From the NCBI RefSeq assembly GCF_007859655.1, contig NZ_CP042304.1:4280501-4344500 (forward strand): a stretch of DNA of 64,000 nucleotides, written 5' to 3'. Below the pieces are notes generated by a model. That model had not been told where the DNA came from. It worked only from the letters and a program-made list of their open reading frames with translations, and made no database searches. A program made the translations under genes and the position numbers. Shown here one piece after another: positions 63,426-64,000 of this stretch (position 1 is its first letter; every line of letters starts with the position of its first letter). This DNA comes from Devosia ginsengisoli. GTDB lineage: Bacteria; Pseudomonadota; Alphaproteobacteria; Rhizobiales; Devosiaceae.

Positions 63426-63590
63426 GGGAAGTCTCCTGGAAACGAGTGAGGCCGCACTCCAGCACGAAACTATGAAGAGCGGAAGGCACCCTGATTGCGC
63501 GTGTTTGGCGAACAATGCCTTCAACACCGGGGCGCTGGCGCGACCAATGCCGGGGCCTATATGCTCTGCAGGACAATTCAGGAGGTCGCC

Positions 63591-64000
63591 ATGATCGACA
63601 CATCCGTACAGGTTAACGTGAAATCCAAGCCCATCCTGCCGCTGACCACGACGCTGGGCGCGGTGCATATCGCCGTGACCGAACGCAGCAAGGCGCTCGC
63701 CATCTGGCAGGACGTGGTGGGGCTGGACCTCATTTCCGAAACCGGCAACGAGCTGGTGCTGGGCGCCGGCGGCAAGCCGCTGATCGTGCTGGAAACCGGG
63801 GCGACGCGGCCATCGGTACAGCGTACCATCGGGCTTTATCACGTCGCAATCCACGTGCCCAAGCGGGCCGACCTAGCGCAAATGGCGGTGCGGGCGCTGC
63901 AGCGCAATGTGCGGATTTCGCCGACCGACCACCTGGTGAGTGAAGCGATCTACCTCTGGGACCTCGACGGCAACGGCATCGAAATCACCTTCGAAACGCC
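63591..64000 (+). CDS. VOC family (glyoxalase/dioxygenase) protein, partial
   Basis: Open from ATG 63591 to the window end (136 codons, no stop). AGGAGG lies just before the ATG. Starts MIDTSVQVNVKSKPILPL, then the VOC fold: LGAVHIAVTERSKALAIWQD (metal His in VHIAV), LYHVAIHVP and LWDLDGNGIEITFE (metal Glu). Resembles CatE-like catechol 2,3-dioxygenase domains. The second half is outside the window, so substrate is open. Confidence 0.87.
   Translation, partial: MIDTSVQVNVKSKPILPLTTTLGAVHIAVTERSKALAIWQDVVGLDLISETGNELVLGAGGKPLIVLETGATRPSVQRTIGLYHVAIHVPKRADLAQMAVRALQRNVRISPTDHLVSEAIYLWDLDGNGIEITFET

Noticed and set aside
1..64000. CRISPR array, prophage, transposon or tRNA
   Set aside because: No regularly spaced repeats with unique spacers, no transposase, integrase or phage genes, and no tRNA-like TTCGA loop with matching arms was found by eye.

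Overview
The window looks like chromosomal DNA of an alphaproteobacterium of the Hyphomicrobiales (Rhizobiales), most likely Devosia or a close relative. This is inferred from the high GC content, the Caulobacter/rhizobial type cpa/tad pilus locus, the order ffs-dnaX-ybaB-recR, a GTTC-N7-GTTC (alphaproteobacterial LexA) box, a DUF817 protein, an ALDH16 in a deo operon, and dense palindromic intergenic repeats. No species is proved. No CRISPR array, prophage, insertion sequence, tRNA or rRNA was seen.

Layout. 1-9673 is a nucleoside uptake and salvage operon: two nucleoside ABC permeases (the first cut by the window edge and frameshifted), cdd, purine nucleoside phosphorylase, deoC, an ALDH16-type aldehyde dehydrogenase, deoA, deoB and upp. 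Together they import nucleosides, release bases, turn (deoxy)ribose-1-phosphate into acetaldehyde plus glyceraldehyde-3-phosphate, and probably oxidise the aldehyde. 9891-10508 is a HAD phosphatase. 10581-21941 is a Flp/Tad pilus locus: two TadE/G-like proteins, a secretin N-domain protein, flp, cpaA, cpaB, cpaC, cpaE, cpaF, tadB, tadC, a small unknown protein and a TadD lipoprotein, in several divergent units. 22077-32427 holds mixed single genes: an M17 aminopeptidase, a MarR-GNAT fusion, a DedA/YqaA protein, ghrA-like, a membrane cytochrome c, pheA, LOG, DUF817, GST, an acetyltransferase and small proteins. 32509-43798 is mainly housekeeping: SRP RNA, dnaX, ybaB, recR, rmuC with a LexA box, def, fmt, truA with an apparent ATT start, dapE and dapD. 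44803-48946 holds a flavin disulfide oxidoreductase, an alpha/beta hydrolase and a PAS-GGDEF protein. 48992-58525 is a sugar-acid cluster that fits oxidative L-fucose breakdown: isomerase/epimerase, fuconolactonase-like hydrolase, IclR regulator with a clear palindromic operator, sugar ABC transporter, ketodeoxyfuconate dehydrogenase-like SDR and L-fuconate dehydratase, with a second GGDEF gene inside it. 58719-64000 holds an exported protein, an M29 aminopeptidase, an ABC exporter with a possible leader peptide, ohr and the start of a VOC protein.

Many gaps hold short repeats of several families. One 33-bp copy lies in frame inside the aldehyde dehydrogenase gene, and another supplies the C-terminus of an AbrB-like protein. 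The strongest leads are the in-frame palindrome, the ATT start of truA, the LexA box before rmuC, the operator-like repeats before the IclR-controlled ABC transporter and the MarR-GNAT gene, and the leader-peptide candidate before the ABC exporter. I saw no clearly new multi-gene system.
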